Source: Planctomycetaceae bacterium
GTDB lineage: Bacteria; Planctomycetota; Planctomycetia; Planctomycetales; Planctomycetaceae
Assembly: GCA_029259815.1 (NCBI GenBank)
Contig: JAJDEJ010000194.1
Span: 1-64,000 of the forward strand
Direction of reading: 5' to 3'
DNA: 64,000 nucleotides
Each line of letters starts with the position of its first letter. Positions within the stretch are counted from its first letter, which is position 1. This document shows, piece by piece, positions 36,273 through 45,898 of this stretch. The notes under the pieces are model-generated. The model saw nothing but the letters and a program-made list of their open reading frames with translations, did not search any database and was not told where the DNA came from. The translations under genes and the position numbers were made by a program.

Positions 36273-36728
36273 TCAAAGTTCTTGTTCGACATCATAGCAA
36301 TCACAAGTCGTCACGGGCTGCGTGGTTGTCGTTTTCGTCCATACACATGCACAACCCGAGCCATCGGCAACACAGTGAGATGTGTAAAACGGAACAACGA
36401 GTACAGTCTGCACCGCATCTTCGAAGCAATCGTATGTTGTGCCCGTTCCCAGCACATGAGGCTCACACTTTCCGGAATAGACGACTCCATAGCGGTCCAC
36501 ACAAGAACTCCCTGAAGTGGCCACGCATTCAGTCCCGCCAGCGTCCAACTCGCAGTAACTCCCTGAAGCATTCTCGATCGGCGCACCCAAGTGCGCACCG
36601 TCGCAGAACTTCGAATTATGCTCGACCTCGGTGCAGTTCGCCGCTCGTCCTGTCTTCTCAAGTCCGGCCATCAAACTCAACAGCCCAACAAAACAGCAGA
36701 CTGCGGAGAGAATATGGTTTGCACACAT
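36273..36728 (-). CDS. Small exported Cys-rich protein
   Basis: A 151-residue protein. A signal peptide covers residues 1-~29 (ILSAVCCFVGLLSLMAG). The mature part has 12 Cys spread fairly evenly over ~120 residues, with CxC at GCACVW and CDCYD near the C-terminus, suggesting several disulfides. A strong AAGGAG ribosome binding site precedes the ATG. It is the middle gene between a membrane-anchored protein and a lipoprotein. No known family is recognised; it could be a secreted structural or signalling protein. Confidence 0.8.
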   Translation of the reverse strand: MCANHILSAVCCFVGLLSLMAGLEKTGRAANCTEVEHNSKFCDGAHLGAPIENASGSYCELDAGGTECVATSGSSCVDRYGVVYSGKCEPHVLGTGTTYDCFEDAVQTVLVVPFYTSHCVADGSGCACVWTKTTTTQPVTTCDCYDVEQEL

Positions 36729-36813
36729 CGACGAACTCCTTTGTCATGAAGTGATGACTGACGGTTGGTCTCAATCGAGATGGTAAGCCTGAACGGTCAT
36801 TCGACCATACAAA

Positions 36814-37998
36814 TTACAATGCCCCTGAGGCCCCGCGGGGAGGCCGAGATACCGGATTGGAGGCGAGGGATCCTCTCCTCCATAGCAAGACAGATAAACA
36901 AATGAGGCCGACGCCGTTCAGGATCAGAATCCATCGCCAATCCATGCCCTCCTGATGCGCATCAGGAGGGTTGCCAGCCATGACAGGAACCAAGATGGAA
37001 CGCACGTCGTCGACAGGTTTCTTGACCTTTCGGACCACGGTTTCCTTTAACCGATTGTCAACGAGGACAGTGTCTTCCGGCACCGTCATGACAAATCGAT
37101 CCTCGTCAATCGGCTCGTTGAACATCGCCTCGTCAATCAACCAGACAGTCAGAGATTTTAATATCCCTTCACGGTAAAGCGTATTAATCCGCAGGCTGGG
37201 CAATATCATGCCACCGGGGTACTCGTTGAGGGCATTTTGCCAGATCTCTTCGTACACATGTCCGTGATGATATCTCACGCTATGAGACATCACTCGCGTC
37301 GCATCATCAAACGTGTATTCAGCGGTCGGCGACGCAGGAACCTGAGAAGCGGCTGGGGTTGCCTCGCCTCGCCTGCCTTCATCAAGTGGCCTGATCGCGA
37401 GAGTAATCAGTCCATGTTGGTGACTGGTCATACGCAGCCTGTCAGCAGTCAATTGCGACGGAGGAAACGAACGAAAGTCCTCGATCTGCGTCTTATGGAT
37501 ATAGGAGCCACCGCGACTCGAAACATCAAGCTGCCGATTGAGCTGATCATACGCCATCTCGTGCTCGCCATTGACGAGTTGTATCCCGCCTCTTGAGGTG
37601 TCATCTCGCCGCATGTCTCCCAACATGATGAAGTCACGCAGACCCCAAACCGGGGCTGTTAAGGCCGGAAACGGTTCGAGGGTATCAACTAAAACTTGCA
37701 GGCTGTCGGGATCACCGAGGAGATCAGACTCATCCAACAATGTCCGCACTCGCTCGGGTGTATTGTCTGGATTGCGGTATGTGGAGATGTGCCAGCGATA
37801 GTGGATCTCTGCAGAGACCACTTCATCGCGGCAGGCAGCCGCATGATCAAGGATCGCCTGAATGATGACGGTCTCATCAGGCGATCGCTTTGGTCCCTCG
37901 CCGAGCCCCGCCTGGTCATCCGTGTGGGCGACATCGCCTGACAACGAGACTGCCAGAATCACCAGAAGCCCAACGCAGTGGCGAATCATCTGCCGCAT
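36814..37998 (-). CDS. Exported protein with C-terminal membrane anchor
   Basis: A 394-residue protein with a signal peptide (HCVGLLVILAVSLSG), a soluble exported domain and one C-terminal transmembrane helix (WRWILILNGVGLICLSVLLW, ~355-374) followed by a short basic tail. The exported domain carries beta-strand-like repeats (GMILPSLRINTLYREGILKS; EAMFNEPIDEDRFVMTVPED), reminiscent of lipoprotein-carrier-like folds, but this is weak. GGAG precedes the ATG. It heads the three-gene cluster with the Cys-rich protein and DUF1573-like lipoprotein. Confidence 0.85.
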   Translation of the reverse strand: MRQMIRHCVGLLVILAVSLSGDVAHTDDQAGLGEGPKRSPDETVIIQAILDHAAACRDEVVSAEIHYRWHISTYRNPDNTPERVRTLLDESDLLGDPDSLQVLVDTLEPFPALTAPVWGLRDFIMLGDMRRDDTSRGGIQLVNGEHEMAYDQLNRQLDVSSRGGSYIHKTQIEDFRSFPPSQLTADRLRMTSHQHGLITLAIRPLDEGRRGEATPAASQVPASPTAEYTFDDATRVMSHSVRYHHGHVYEEIWQNALNEYPGGMILPSLRINTLYREGILKSLTVWLIDEAMFNEPIDEDRFVMTVPEDTVLVDNRLKETVVRKVKKPVDDVRSILVPVMAGNPPDAHQEGMDWRWILILNGVGLICLSVLLWRRGSLASNPVSRPPRGASGAL

Positions 37999-38200
37999 CG
38001 CAGTTCTCCAACGGGCACACGAGATGTGAACACAAGCGATGTCGAGAATCGACGTTCAACATTTCACCGGGCACTGCACGATCTGTCAATCCCCGGCCAC
38101 AATGAAAGTGCGTTCCTTTGAATATCAATATCCATTGATGCGTATTACGGACGCGATGGTTGCAGATCGTCAACAAGGGGCATAATCATCCAATAACGCC

Positions 38201-39397
38201 CTACCGGCGGCTCAATTTTGATGCATATCTCAGCATTTCGTCCTCGAATTCACTTGGTGGGACACCGAATGCCTTCTCGAACTCGTGGAGTCGCTCTTCG
38301 TCGGATTTCCAACTTAGCTGCGTGTGTTCACTGCAAAGATTGAGATACCTCAAATACTGTGGGCGATGCGTCTTAATGAGATAGTGCGTGAACACCCAGG
38401 CTTCTGCATAAGCAGCCTCACTCGCCTCAGGGTTCCGGTAGCGTGTGTCGTCAGCTGTCAGAGATGTTAAGGAGTCTGGTAATCGCTCCGATCGCAGAGA
38501 TTCACGAAACCGCTTCAAACGTGGACGATTCACGCGACCAATCGTTCGCCATCCGGGCGAACTCCTGAGGTCGGGCACTTCGAAGAACATCGCCATGCCT
38601 TCCGTCAACCAAACGGGGTTATCCGCATAGCGAGTGTGCATGCCGCTGTTGAAGGCGATTTGATGGGTCGCTTCATGCACGACCGTCGACACGGGTGTCG
38701 GGTCCGCGGCCATGAACCTGTGTAAATCACCACGCGTGCGAATCGGTCGCTTGCGATTGGTTGATGTCTGACGATCACCGATGGGATCAAACAGGACAAC
38801 GCGGTTCGTCTTCATCGAGTAATAGCCGTTGGCCTCGGCGAACGCGGCGCCGGCGTCCACGACTGCAACTTTCGCGAAGCTCGCGCGGTCTTGATAGATG
38901 ATCACTGGCAGCGGCGACGTCGGTGCATCGAGTTCAAGTTCGGCAGAGTGCCAGTAACCAAGAAACGCCTTGAGCAACCGCTCAAAGAGCACGCCACACC
39001 ACTCGGCATACAGAGGACTGCCAAGTGTGGCGATCACGTAATGTTCCGTGGTGATGATTTTCACGGATGTCCCTAACTCATCGCGAAGCTGGGCCGCCAG
39101 TTCTTCAGCCGACATCCGTGTGTACTCGTCATTCGTCTCTTCACGGTTGGACAACTGCTCGGGTGTGACATTCCACAACACGCCAGCTCGGTCCTCAAGC
39201 AAGATTCCCCCGTCCTGTGCCTCAACGAGGATACGGCCCTCGATTCGCTGAGCAGTGAGCTGAGGGGCAGGAGTGAATTCAACCCGCCAAAGCGGCTGTT
39301 CCGTCGACTTGTCATCGGCACGACCCAGTGACAGCTGCAACACCAGGACAGCCAGCAAGAGCACCCATCCGGTCCGTCTGCATAGAGACAATGGCAC
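38201..39397 (-). CDS. DUF1570 (putative zinc peptidase-like) exported protein
   Basis: A 398-residue protein with a signal peptide (WVLLLAVLVLQLSLGRA). The DUF1570 domain shows TVVHEATHQIAFNSGMHTRY, an HExxH zinc motif, followed by NPVWLTEGMAMFFEVPDL with the expected downstream Glu. A metallopeptidase fold is therefore likely; activity is unproven. It starts at GTG overlapping the stop of the upstream gene by one base (TAGTG), so it is coupled to the dihaem propeller gene. It is the last gene of the sulfatase cluster. Confidence 0.9.
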   Translation of the reverse strand: MPLSLCRRTGWVLLLAVLVLQLSLGRADDKSTEQPLWRVEFTPAPQLTAQRIEGRILVEAQDGGILLEDRAGVLWNVTPEQLSNREETNDEYTRMSAEELAAQLRDELGTSVKIITTEHYVIATLGSPLYAEWCGVLFERLLKAFLGYWHSAELELDAPTSPLPVIIYQDRASFAKVAVVDAGAAFAEANGYYSMKTNRVVLFDPIGDRQTSTNRKRPIRTRGDLHRFMAADPTPVSTVVHEATHQIAFNSGMHTRYADNPVWLTEGMAMFFEVPDLRSSPGWRTIGRVNRPRLKRFRESLRSERLPDSLTSLTADDTRYRNPEASEAAYAEAWVFTHYLIKTHRPQYLRYLNLCSEHTQLSWKSDEERLHEFEKAFGVPPSEFEDEMLRYASKLSRR

Positions 39398-41181
39398 TAC
39401 AGACTCCCCAGAAACATCAGCAGCGATTCGAGTTCATGATCGGTCAGCTCTCTATCCAACTGGTGCCCATGCGTCAAGAAAACTTCTTTGAGTGACTTCG
39501 CACGTCCATCGTGGAAGTACGTTTGTCGCTGACTCACGCCGCGCAAAGTTGGCGGGTTGTACTTCTTCAGCCCGGCTTCGTCTCGCAGCCCCACGTCGAA
39601 GGTCGTGTCCAACGTAAATGTCAACGGAGGGACATGACACCTCCTGCAACCAAGCGTGTCAAACAGATGACGGCCAGTCTGGATTTGGGCCAGATCGTCT
39701 TCAGTCCATGTTCCCGTATCAACCGGTGGAGGCGGCTGCAGCGTGTGCAGGAAGGCGACCACATCAATCACCCCTTCTGCATCCACTCCACCTCCTCGCA
39801 TCGTCGAGACAAATGAAGAACGGACCTGCTCATGAAGTTCGCGAAACTTGCCGTTCCACGCCCAGGGGTTAGCGTCTCGTACTCCCAACAGAGAGGGCAC
39901 CTTCTTGGGCGTATCGAATGAATCATCGCCAAACGTGTCTGCGAGACCGTGATTTGTGTGTCCATCCGGGTGACAACTGTGGCACGACAGCCAACCATCG
40001 AGCGACTGATGCCCATCATAGAACAGCAGCTCCCCACGATCGCGTGGTGTCGCAGCCGGCTGCGGGCCAAGTGAGATTCGGTCCAACACCTTTCCCGCTT
40101 TGGGATCGACAATCACGACAGTGTCGTCCAGCGAACAGATGACGTACGCCACTTCACGACGTTCATCCCACACAATCTCGACCGGACGATCGCCCACATC
40201 AATGCGGTCGCTTGTCTTTCGTATGTGGACGGCTATCTCGTCAACACCCGCCAGGGCAATGAGTGTCCCCCGCCCGTTGGGAATCAACGCAAGGCCCGCC
40301 GGATCAGCTGCTCCGTCCCCCGCCTCTCCCAGACGAATGACTTGGCTGTCGTTTAGCCATTCCTCGTGAGATTTGAGAAGACTCTCGACCGGCATCTCGC
40401 GAATAACGTTCTGCATGAGGTTGCCCCAGATCACGTCATTGTAGTCGGCCCGTGCTAACGAACTGAGCGTCTGATGAGAAATGATCAAACTCTGCCCGTC
40501 ATCCGTCACCGCCAGCCCGCGCAGGTTGTGACCGGGCAGCTCTCGAATTGACTCAATCTCATACTGCTCAACATCGATCACAGCTATATTGCCTCCGAAT
40601 GCATCAGCGACGACGAGGCGATGCGATCCGACACGCAGGAAGGCTTGCTGCCTCGGCGCGAATGGCAACCGGATCGTCGCCCGGTGCGTGAGTAGCGGCT
40701 CCACCACTTCAGTGTCCTGGGCGACATCAAACAGAGCCACTCGATGCGACCACAATCCAACAACTGAGACCAGTCGCCCATCTATGCTAACGGCCACATC
40801 AACCGGCGACCGCGGCGTCTTCACACGACTGATTACCTCGACACCCTCCACCGACGCACATACGACCAACAACTCATGCCGAGCTTCGTCGGTGATGAGC
40901 AGTGTCTGTCCATCAGGCAGGACTGCGACATCCGACAGTTGCACGCCAATCAAGTACTCACTGATCACCTGCCGCTTGTCCGCATCAATGAGCGATACCG
41001 ACCCACTCCGGCGATTAACGACACAGAGCAGCTGCCCGTCGTCACACATCGCGGATGCGACGGGGCATCGCACCTGGGGGGAGCCATGAAGAGAAACCGC
41101 TTGCGCATCGACCTCTCGACGTCCGAGGACAACAAAACAACAGACGGCGGTCAGGATGACAATGCACCAGGATCGAGTCAT
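39397..41181 (-). CDS. Beta-propeller / dihaem cytochrome c protein
   Basis: A 594-residue exported protein with a signal peptide (CIVILTAVCCFVVLGRREVDA). Residues ~30-380 are YncE/NHL-like propeller repeats (SVSLIDADKRQVISEYLIG; DVAVLPDGQTLLITDEARH; VIVDPKAGKVLDRISLG). The C-terminus holds two haem-c motifs: LSCHSCHPDGHTNHGL and LGCRRCHVPPLTF, in the style of MauG/CCP-like dihaem domains (YFHDGRAKSLKEVFLTHGHQ). Likely a periplasmic redox or binding protein. Its start overlaps the stop of the PDZ/S41-like gene by four bases. Confidence 0.91.
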   Translation of the reverse strand: MTRSWCIVILTAVCCFVVLGRREVDAQAVSLHGSPQVRCPVASAMCDDGQLLCVVNRRSGSVSLIDADKRQVISEYLIGVQLSDVAVLPDGQTLLITDEARHELLVVCASVEGVEVISRVKTPRSPVDVAVSIDGRLVSVVGLWSHRVALFDVAQDTEVVEPLLTHRATIRLPFAPRQQAFLRVGSHRLVVADAFGGNIAVIDVEQYEIESIRELPGHNLRGLAVTDDGQSLIISHQTLSSLARADYNDVIWGNLMQNVIREMPVESLLKSHEEWLNDSQVIRLGEAGDGAADPAGLALIPNGRGTLIALAGVDEIAVHIRKTSDRIDVGDRPVEIVWDERREVAYVICSLDDTVVIVDPKAGKVLDRISLGPQPAATPRDRGELLFYDGHQSLDGWLSCHSCHPDGHTNHGLADTFGDDSFDTPKKVPSLLGVRDANPWAWNGKFRELHEQVRSSFVSTMRGGGVDAEGVIDVVAFLHTLQPPPPVDTGTWTEDDLAQIQTGRHLFDTLGCRRCHVPPLTFTLDTTFDVGLRDEAGLKKYNPPTLRGVSQRQTYFHDGRAKSLKEVFLTHGHQLDRELTDHELESLLMFLGSL

Positions 41182-42611
41182 TCGGAATCCTCAATTCCTT
41201 GGAGCTGCTTTTCTTTGAGTAGCAACCGCTCTCGAAGTGCAGAACGTTCTCTGGATCGCCTCGGAAAAATCCCCAATTCATCAATTCCCTGTGGAAAAGG
41301 CTTGATGCCAGGGATGACACCACCCCCAGATTCCAGTCGAGTCAGAACCCTTGGATGATCGAGACCGAATTGCATGATCAACCTTTGTAGCTCTGCGTCG
41401 TTCCCTGAGCCGAGGAGATGTCGTCCATCAGCACGCTCCAATACACCGCTGGTCAAATGCAGGACCCAGTCGGTCGCAGGGACTCTGTACAACTCCGAGA
41501 CGAATGGTCGCCCCGCAGTCTGCACGCCTGCAATTCTGGCTCGCCCGTTGTCCTGCAACGCGGCAACGACCCATTCGATCGCCCCCCAGGTGTTCGGGCT
41601 GACGACGACTCTCATCCGCCGCCCACGGAACAGGCACTCGCGAGAGGCTGTGAACTCACGGACACCATGCTGCGTCCGAACTCGCCCAATTGGCCCTCCA
41701 TCCAGAAGCGCATCCGCTAGCAATACTCCATGATGCAGGTTGGATCCGCCCAGCCCCTCCAGCTTGAGAATGATCGGACCTTCCGAGTCATCCAACTCGG
41801 CCTCCACATCCCGTAACTCCTGAACTGTCGCAGAGGTCAGCCGACCAATGGTGATCACTGTCGCATCGTGTGTGACATGCTTGAAGGGCACAATATCACG
41901 GGTCAATGTGAGCGTCTGCTGCGTGTAATCCATTCGATCGAGCGTCAGAGCGAACGTGCTGCCAGCTGGGCCACGAAGGCGATCAACCAGTTGGGCGAGC
42001 GGTATGTCATCGACCCATTCACTATCGACTTTGCGTATCAGGTCGCCGGCTCGAACTCCTGCCTGATGTGCGGGACCACCGGGGAAAACCGTTCCAACCC
42101 GAGAAGAATCGCCCGTTGCACCCAACGTGATGCCGATGCCCACGTATCGATTGCCGGCCAGCTGCTCCTGAACAACGTTTTCCTTCTGGGTTCGGATGCT
42201 GTTGGAACCGGGGAGAGACTCCAGCAACGTCTCCAGTACGCGATACTCGAGGGCCTGTATCCGGAGATATTCTGACTCCGCCGATCTCTCGGAGATTGCT
42301 GCTGCAATGGTTCGTGCCAAGTGTGATTCCAGATCGGCCTCATCGTCCAGTGATGACAATTCGTGCTTCAACCCGCGAGGGAACGGCGACTGGAGTTCTT
42401 CACAGACACTCATCATCAGCCGGTGGACAAGCTCTTGGCGTGACGGGGGATCGAAGTGTTCCCGCTTGATCACTGCGACCGCTGCCATCAGCCGTGACTC
42501 CAAGTCTGCGGATTCATCATCCGGGGCCGCGGTCTCGTCACTGGCGTTGAGTGCTGTTGTCGCCATGAGCATGAGCATGATGGAGACGAGTCGATGTTTC
42601 TGTTGGCTCAT
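41178..42611 (-). CDS. Inactive C-terminal-processing-peptidase-like (S41) PDZ protein
   Basis: A 477-residue exported protein (signal ~1-24). A PDZ domain is clear (GIGITLGATGDSSRVGTVFP, GGPAHQAGVRAGDLIRKVDS). The S41 core follows, with VVVSPNTWGAIEWVVAALQD at the place where active CtpA-type enzymes have GSASASE. The catalytic Ser becomes Gly343, the catalytic Lys becomes Arg368 (QTAGRPF for TFGKG), and the third residue (Gln) is Ser, so peptidase activity is unlikely. ATG at 42611 is chosen over GTG 42620 because AAGGAG is correctly spaced. It is coupled to the dihaem gene and follows the sulfatase by ~55 bases. Confidence 0.88.
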   Translation of the reverse strand: MSQQKHRLVSIMLMLMATTALNASDETAAPDDESADLESRLMAAVAVIKREHFDPPSRQELVHRLMMSVCEELQSPFPRGLKHELSSLDDEADLESHLARTIAAAISERSAESEYLRIQALEYRVLETLLESLPGSNSIRTQKENVVQEQLAGNRYVGIGITLGATGDSSRVGTVFPGGPAHQAGVRAGDLIRKVDSEWVDDIPLAQLVDRLRGPAGSTFALTLDRMDYTQQTLTLTRDIVPFKHVTHDATVITIGRLTSATVQELRDVEAELDDSEGPIILKLEGLGGSNLHHGVLLADALLDGGPIGRVRTQHGVREFTASRECLFRGRRMRVVVSPNTWGAIEWVVAALQDNGRARIAGVQTAGRPFVSELYRVPATDWVLHLTSGVLERADGRHLLGSGNDAELQRLIMQFGLDHPRVLTRLESGGGVIPGIKPFPQGIDELGIFPRRSRERSALRERLLLKEKQLQGIEDSE

Positions 42612-42665
42612 TGGCCTCACTCCTTTTGATTCGACTGGCTCAGAGTCACAAGAGGACGATGACCG

Positions 42666-44093
42666 TTAGGACTTCTTTCGCTGGGGCTGGCGTTCGTTTG
42701 CTTGACGTTCGGTCTCAATCCCTTGGTCGTTCTGCTGCTTCATCCAGCGTGCAAGCACTTGTGCGAGTTGCTGTTGAATCGCTGTATGCTGGGGGCTGCC
42801 CGCGATGTTGTGGAGTTCAAACGGATCGACCTCCAGATCATAGAGCTCTTCCGCTGGTCGATGTTGGTAAAAATTAGAACGTGCGGTTGCTTCCCGACCT
42901 GCAGTCAGCCATGTGTCAAACAGTCCATCCTCCCGGCGTTCCCCACGACGCTCGGTGACATTGTTGGTGAAGGCGTTCTCGTGGTTCAGGTTTCGGATGT
43001 ATTTGTATCGTTCCCCTCGCACACTGCGGATGGGGTAGTCCGTTCCATTCTTGATGCCGCGACTAGTGTGGATGCCGAAGACGTAGTCGCGGTGATGTTG
43101 GCTTTCCCCCAACAGGACCGGCAGGAAGCTTCGACCGTCGAAGCTGTGCCCCCCGTGTGCATCGCCGGGACGTCCGGTGTCGAACGCTGTGGGATCGACG
43201 CCGATGGCATCGAGTAATGTCGGCAGGACATCGACATACTGACAGAGTACGTTGTTGATCAACCCGGCTCTCACGCGAGCGGGCCAACGCACGATGAATC
43301 CAGTGTGCAGGCCATTCTCGTAACAGGTCCACTTGCCGAAGGGCAAGGACGAGCCCTGCTCGCTGGTGAAGATGACGATCGTGTGCTCCCGCTGACCGCT
43401 GTCATCGACCATCTGCAATACGTCCCCGATCTGACTGTCGAGATAAGTAATCTCGGCGTAGTAATGTGAGAGGGCGTCGCGGGTTGTCGGCGTATCAACG
43501 AGATAGGGAGGGACGTCGAAGCTGTCCGGGGGATAGGCGGACGCGTCACCGTGTGACCACGGGGTGTGTGGGTCACGATGGGCGGCGACGAGGAAATAGG
43601 GTGCATCAGCGTTCCGGATGATGAACTCGCGGATCTCGTCGAGCCCCCATTCTTTGTCGCTGCCTACCTCTTCCCACGGGAACGAATCTCGTGGTTTGCA
43701 GTGGTTCTTGCCAGCGAGTCCGCAACGATAGCCGAGCTTGCGGAATTGATGGACCCAACTCTTCGTGCCATCGTAGACGCGGCTGTGATTGGGGTACGCT
43801 CCGTTCCGCACCGGCCAGATGCCCGTGTAGAGTTGCTGTCGCGTCGGCGAACACATGGCAGTCGATGTGAACATGCACTCGAACCGCATGCCCTCGTTCG
43901 CCAGTCGATCAATGTGTGGAGTCTGCACAACTGTCGAACCATACGCACCGCAGTCACGGTACGTCATGTCGTCCGCAAGAATCAGCAAGATGTTGGGGCG
44001 ATCTTCTGCGAGCGCAGGAGTGAACGCGAGGACAATCCAACAGAGACAAGACAGACGAACGAGCATGAGTCGGAAAGTCATCGGGATTCTCAT
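42666..44093 (-). CDS. Sulfatase (formylglycine type)
   Basis: A 475-residue exported arylsulfatase-family enzyme. The signal peptide is LVRLSCLCWIVLAFTPALA. The N-terminal metal motif is NILLILADDMTYRDCGAYGS and the sulfatase signature is MCSPTRQQLYTGIWPVRNGA, whose Cys (residue ~81) is converted to formylglycine. A maturation enzyme is not in the window. Further fits: PYFLVAAHRDPHTPW and the C-terminal YDLEVDPFELHNIAG. Start: the frame is open to 44201, but the signal peptide begins after ATG 44093 (alternative 44081). It heads the cluster of PDZ/S41-like, dihaem and DUF1570 genes. The substrate is unknown, probably a sulfated polysaccharide. Confidence 0.93.
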   Translation of the reverse strand: MRIPMTFRLMLVRLSCLCWIVLAFTPALAEDRPNILLILADDMTYRDCGAYGSTVVQTPHIDRLANEGMRFECMFTSTAMCSPTRQQLYTGIWPVRNGAYPNHSRVYDGTKSWVHQFRKLGYRCGLAGKNHCKPRDSFPWEEVGSDKEWGLDEIREFIIRNADAPYFLVAAHRDPHTPWSHGDASAYPPDSFDVPPYLVDTPTTRDALSHYYAEITYLDSQIGDVLQMVDDSGQREHTIVIFTSEQGSSLPFGKWTCYENGLHTGFIVRWPARVRAGLINNVLCQYVDVLPTLLDAIGVDPTAFDTGRPGDAHGGHSFDGRSFLPVLLGESQHHRDYVFGIHTSRGIKNGTDYPIRSVRGERYKYIRNLNHENAFTNNVTERRGERREDGLFDTWLTAGREATARSNFYQHRPAEELYDLEVDPFELHNIAGSPQHTAIQQQLAQVLARWMKQQNDQGIETERQANERQPQRKKS

Positions 44094-44293
44094 TGTTGAG
44101 ACAATCGGTCCAGCGGCGGTGTCAGCGAGATGTGTCTCTATCCTACGGGATGACTCAGACAATGCGCAGCGATTTGACTCTCTCGAGGATGGCTGGTTCA
44201 TCGTTCGACGGCAGAGCCGTCGGCTTGGGAGTTGCGGATCGTCTGGAGACAGGAGAGGATCAGGCGATCGAAATCTCCCGAGGAAATTATCTC

Positions 44294-45739
44294 ATGTTGC
44301 GAGTCAGTTTGCTGGCGTTGTTGAGCCTCACGTGTCCGCAATTCGCTTCTGCCGCAGAGCAGCCGAACTTTGTGCTGATCATGTGTGACGATCTGGGCTG
44401 GGGCGATGTCGGCTTCAATGGCAACACAGTCATTCAGACGCCTCATCTGGATGAAATGGCTGCGAATTCGTTGCGGTTCACTCGCTTCTATGCGGCATCA
44501 GCGGTGTGCAGCCCAACGCGGGGGTCAGTCGTCACGGGGCGACATCCCTCGCGCTATGGCATTCGTACCGCGAATGATGGCCATCTGCTGCCAGAGGAAC
44601 TCTCCCTCGCCGAGTTGCTCAAAGATCGGGGATACGTCACAGGGCACTTTGGCAAGTGGCATCTGGGGACGTTGACGAAAACCGTGAAGGACTCGAATCG
44701 CGGAGGTCGCACGGGAAGCACGCACTATTCGCCCCCCTGGGTAAATGGGTTTGAATTCTGCTTCAGCACAGAAGCCAAGGTGCCGACGTACGACCCGATG
44801 CTCAAACCAATCGGGAAAGTCAGCGGCAAGGGTTGGAAGCCGATCACCGATCGCTCACAGGCGGAACCGTACGGGACGCGGTACTGGAACGAACGTGGTG
44901 AGGTCGTCACAGACAATCTGAAAGGGGATGACTCACGAGTGATTGTTGACCGTGCCGTTCCCTTCATTCTGAAGGCTGTGCGAAACGACAAGTCATTCCT
45001 CGCGATCGTCTGGTTTCATGCCCCGCATCTGCCGGTTGTGGCGAGTCCGCAGCATCGAGCGATGTACCCGAAGTACGACTCGTTCGAGCAAAACTACTAT
45101 GGGTGCATCACGGCACTCGACGAACAGGTCGGTCGTCTTCGGAAAACGCTCCGCGAGGCAGGAGTCGCAGAGAACACGCTCGTGACTTTCTGCTCGGACA
45201 ATGGTCCCGAAGGTCGTGCTGATGACTCGCCGGGAACGGCAGGACCATATCGTGGTCGCAAGCGGGATCTGTTCGAGGGAGGCATTCGTGTTCCCGGACT
45301 AATTGAGTGGCCAGAGATGATCACACCTGGCTCGACTGACTTCCCGGCGGTGACGAGCGACTACCTGCCGACAATTCTGGACATCCTCAACATCGAACTC
45401 CCTGATCAACGACCGCTCGATGGCATCAGCCTGCTTCCGGTGTTTGAGGGATCGCTGTCAGAGCGGCTTGAACCGATTGCCTTCGCCTTCAAGGAGAAGC
45501 TCGCTCTGTCGGACAATCGCTTCAAACTGGTGCACTACCCGGCGGGAATGATTGAGGGAAATGACCAATCTGCCGTCGTCAACGAAGCTGAGGGCCAGAC
45601 TATGCTATTTGATCTGGTCCATGACCCCGGCGAGACGAGCGACTTGGCGTCACAGCACCCGGACATCGTCCGACGCATGACAGCGACTCTTCATGACTGG
45701 CATCGGTCATGCCTGGAAGACCCTCCGGCTGTTCAATAG
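44294..45739 (+). CDS. Sulfatase (formylglycine type), divergent copy
   Basis: A 481-residue exported sulfatase. The signal peptide is SLLALLSLTCPQFASA; the metal motif FVLIMCDDLGWGDVGFNG and signature VCSPTRGSVVTGRHPSRYGI follow, with the formylglycine Cys at residue 72. Later conserved parts are GHFGKWHLGTL and the C-terminal FDLVHDPGETSDLASQHPD. An AGGAAA ribosome binding site precedes ATG 44294; the frame extends left to 44093 but without support. It is divergent from the first sulfatase, sharing ~200 bases, so both may be co-regulated. Confidence 0.93.
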   Translation: MLRVSLLALLSLTCPQFASAAEQPNFVLIMCDDLGWGDVGFNGNTVIQTPHLDEMAANSLRFTRFYAASAVCSPTRGSVVTGRHPSRYGIRTANDGHLLPEELSLAELLKDRGYVTGHFGKWHLGTLTKTVKDSNRGGRTGSTHYSPPWVNGFEFCFSTEAKVPTYDPMLKPIGKVSGKGWKPITDRSQAEPYGTRYWNERGEVVTDNLKGDDSRVIVDRAVPFILKAVRNDKSFLAIVWFHAPHLPVVASPQHRAMYPKYDSFEQNYYGCITALDEQVGRLRKTLREAGVAENTLVTFCSDNGPEGRADDSPGTAGPYRGRKRDLFEGGIRVPGLIEWPEMITPGSTDFPAVTSDYLPTILDILNIELPDQRPLDGISLLPVFEGSLSERLEPIAFAFKEKLALSDNRFKLVHYPAGMIEGNDQSAVVNEAEGQTMLFDLVHDPGETSDLASQHPDIVRRMTATLHDWHRSCLEDPPAVQ

Positions 45740-45749
45740 CCCTCTCCAG

Positions 45750-45773
45750 AAGGTTCGTTCGGAACCTTTCTTT
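45750..45773 (+). terminator. Terminator after the second sulfatase
   Basis: Arms AAGGTTC (45750-45756) and GAACCTT (45762-45768) with loop GTTCG, followed by TCTTT, 11 bases after the stop codon. The stem is short (7 bp). Confidence 0.55.
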
Positions 45774-45898
45774 GGCATCACAATCCATTTATTCGTTGCA
45801 AGCATCCCACGGTGCATCAATTGTGTTAATTTCTCATGCTTCTCATTTGACGCAATCCTTCTGCGTACTTACGCCCAATTGAAGAAGATGAGGTTCCC

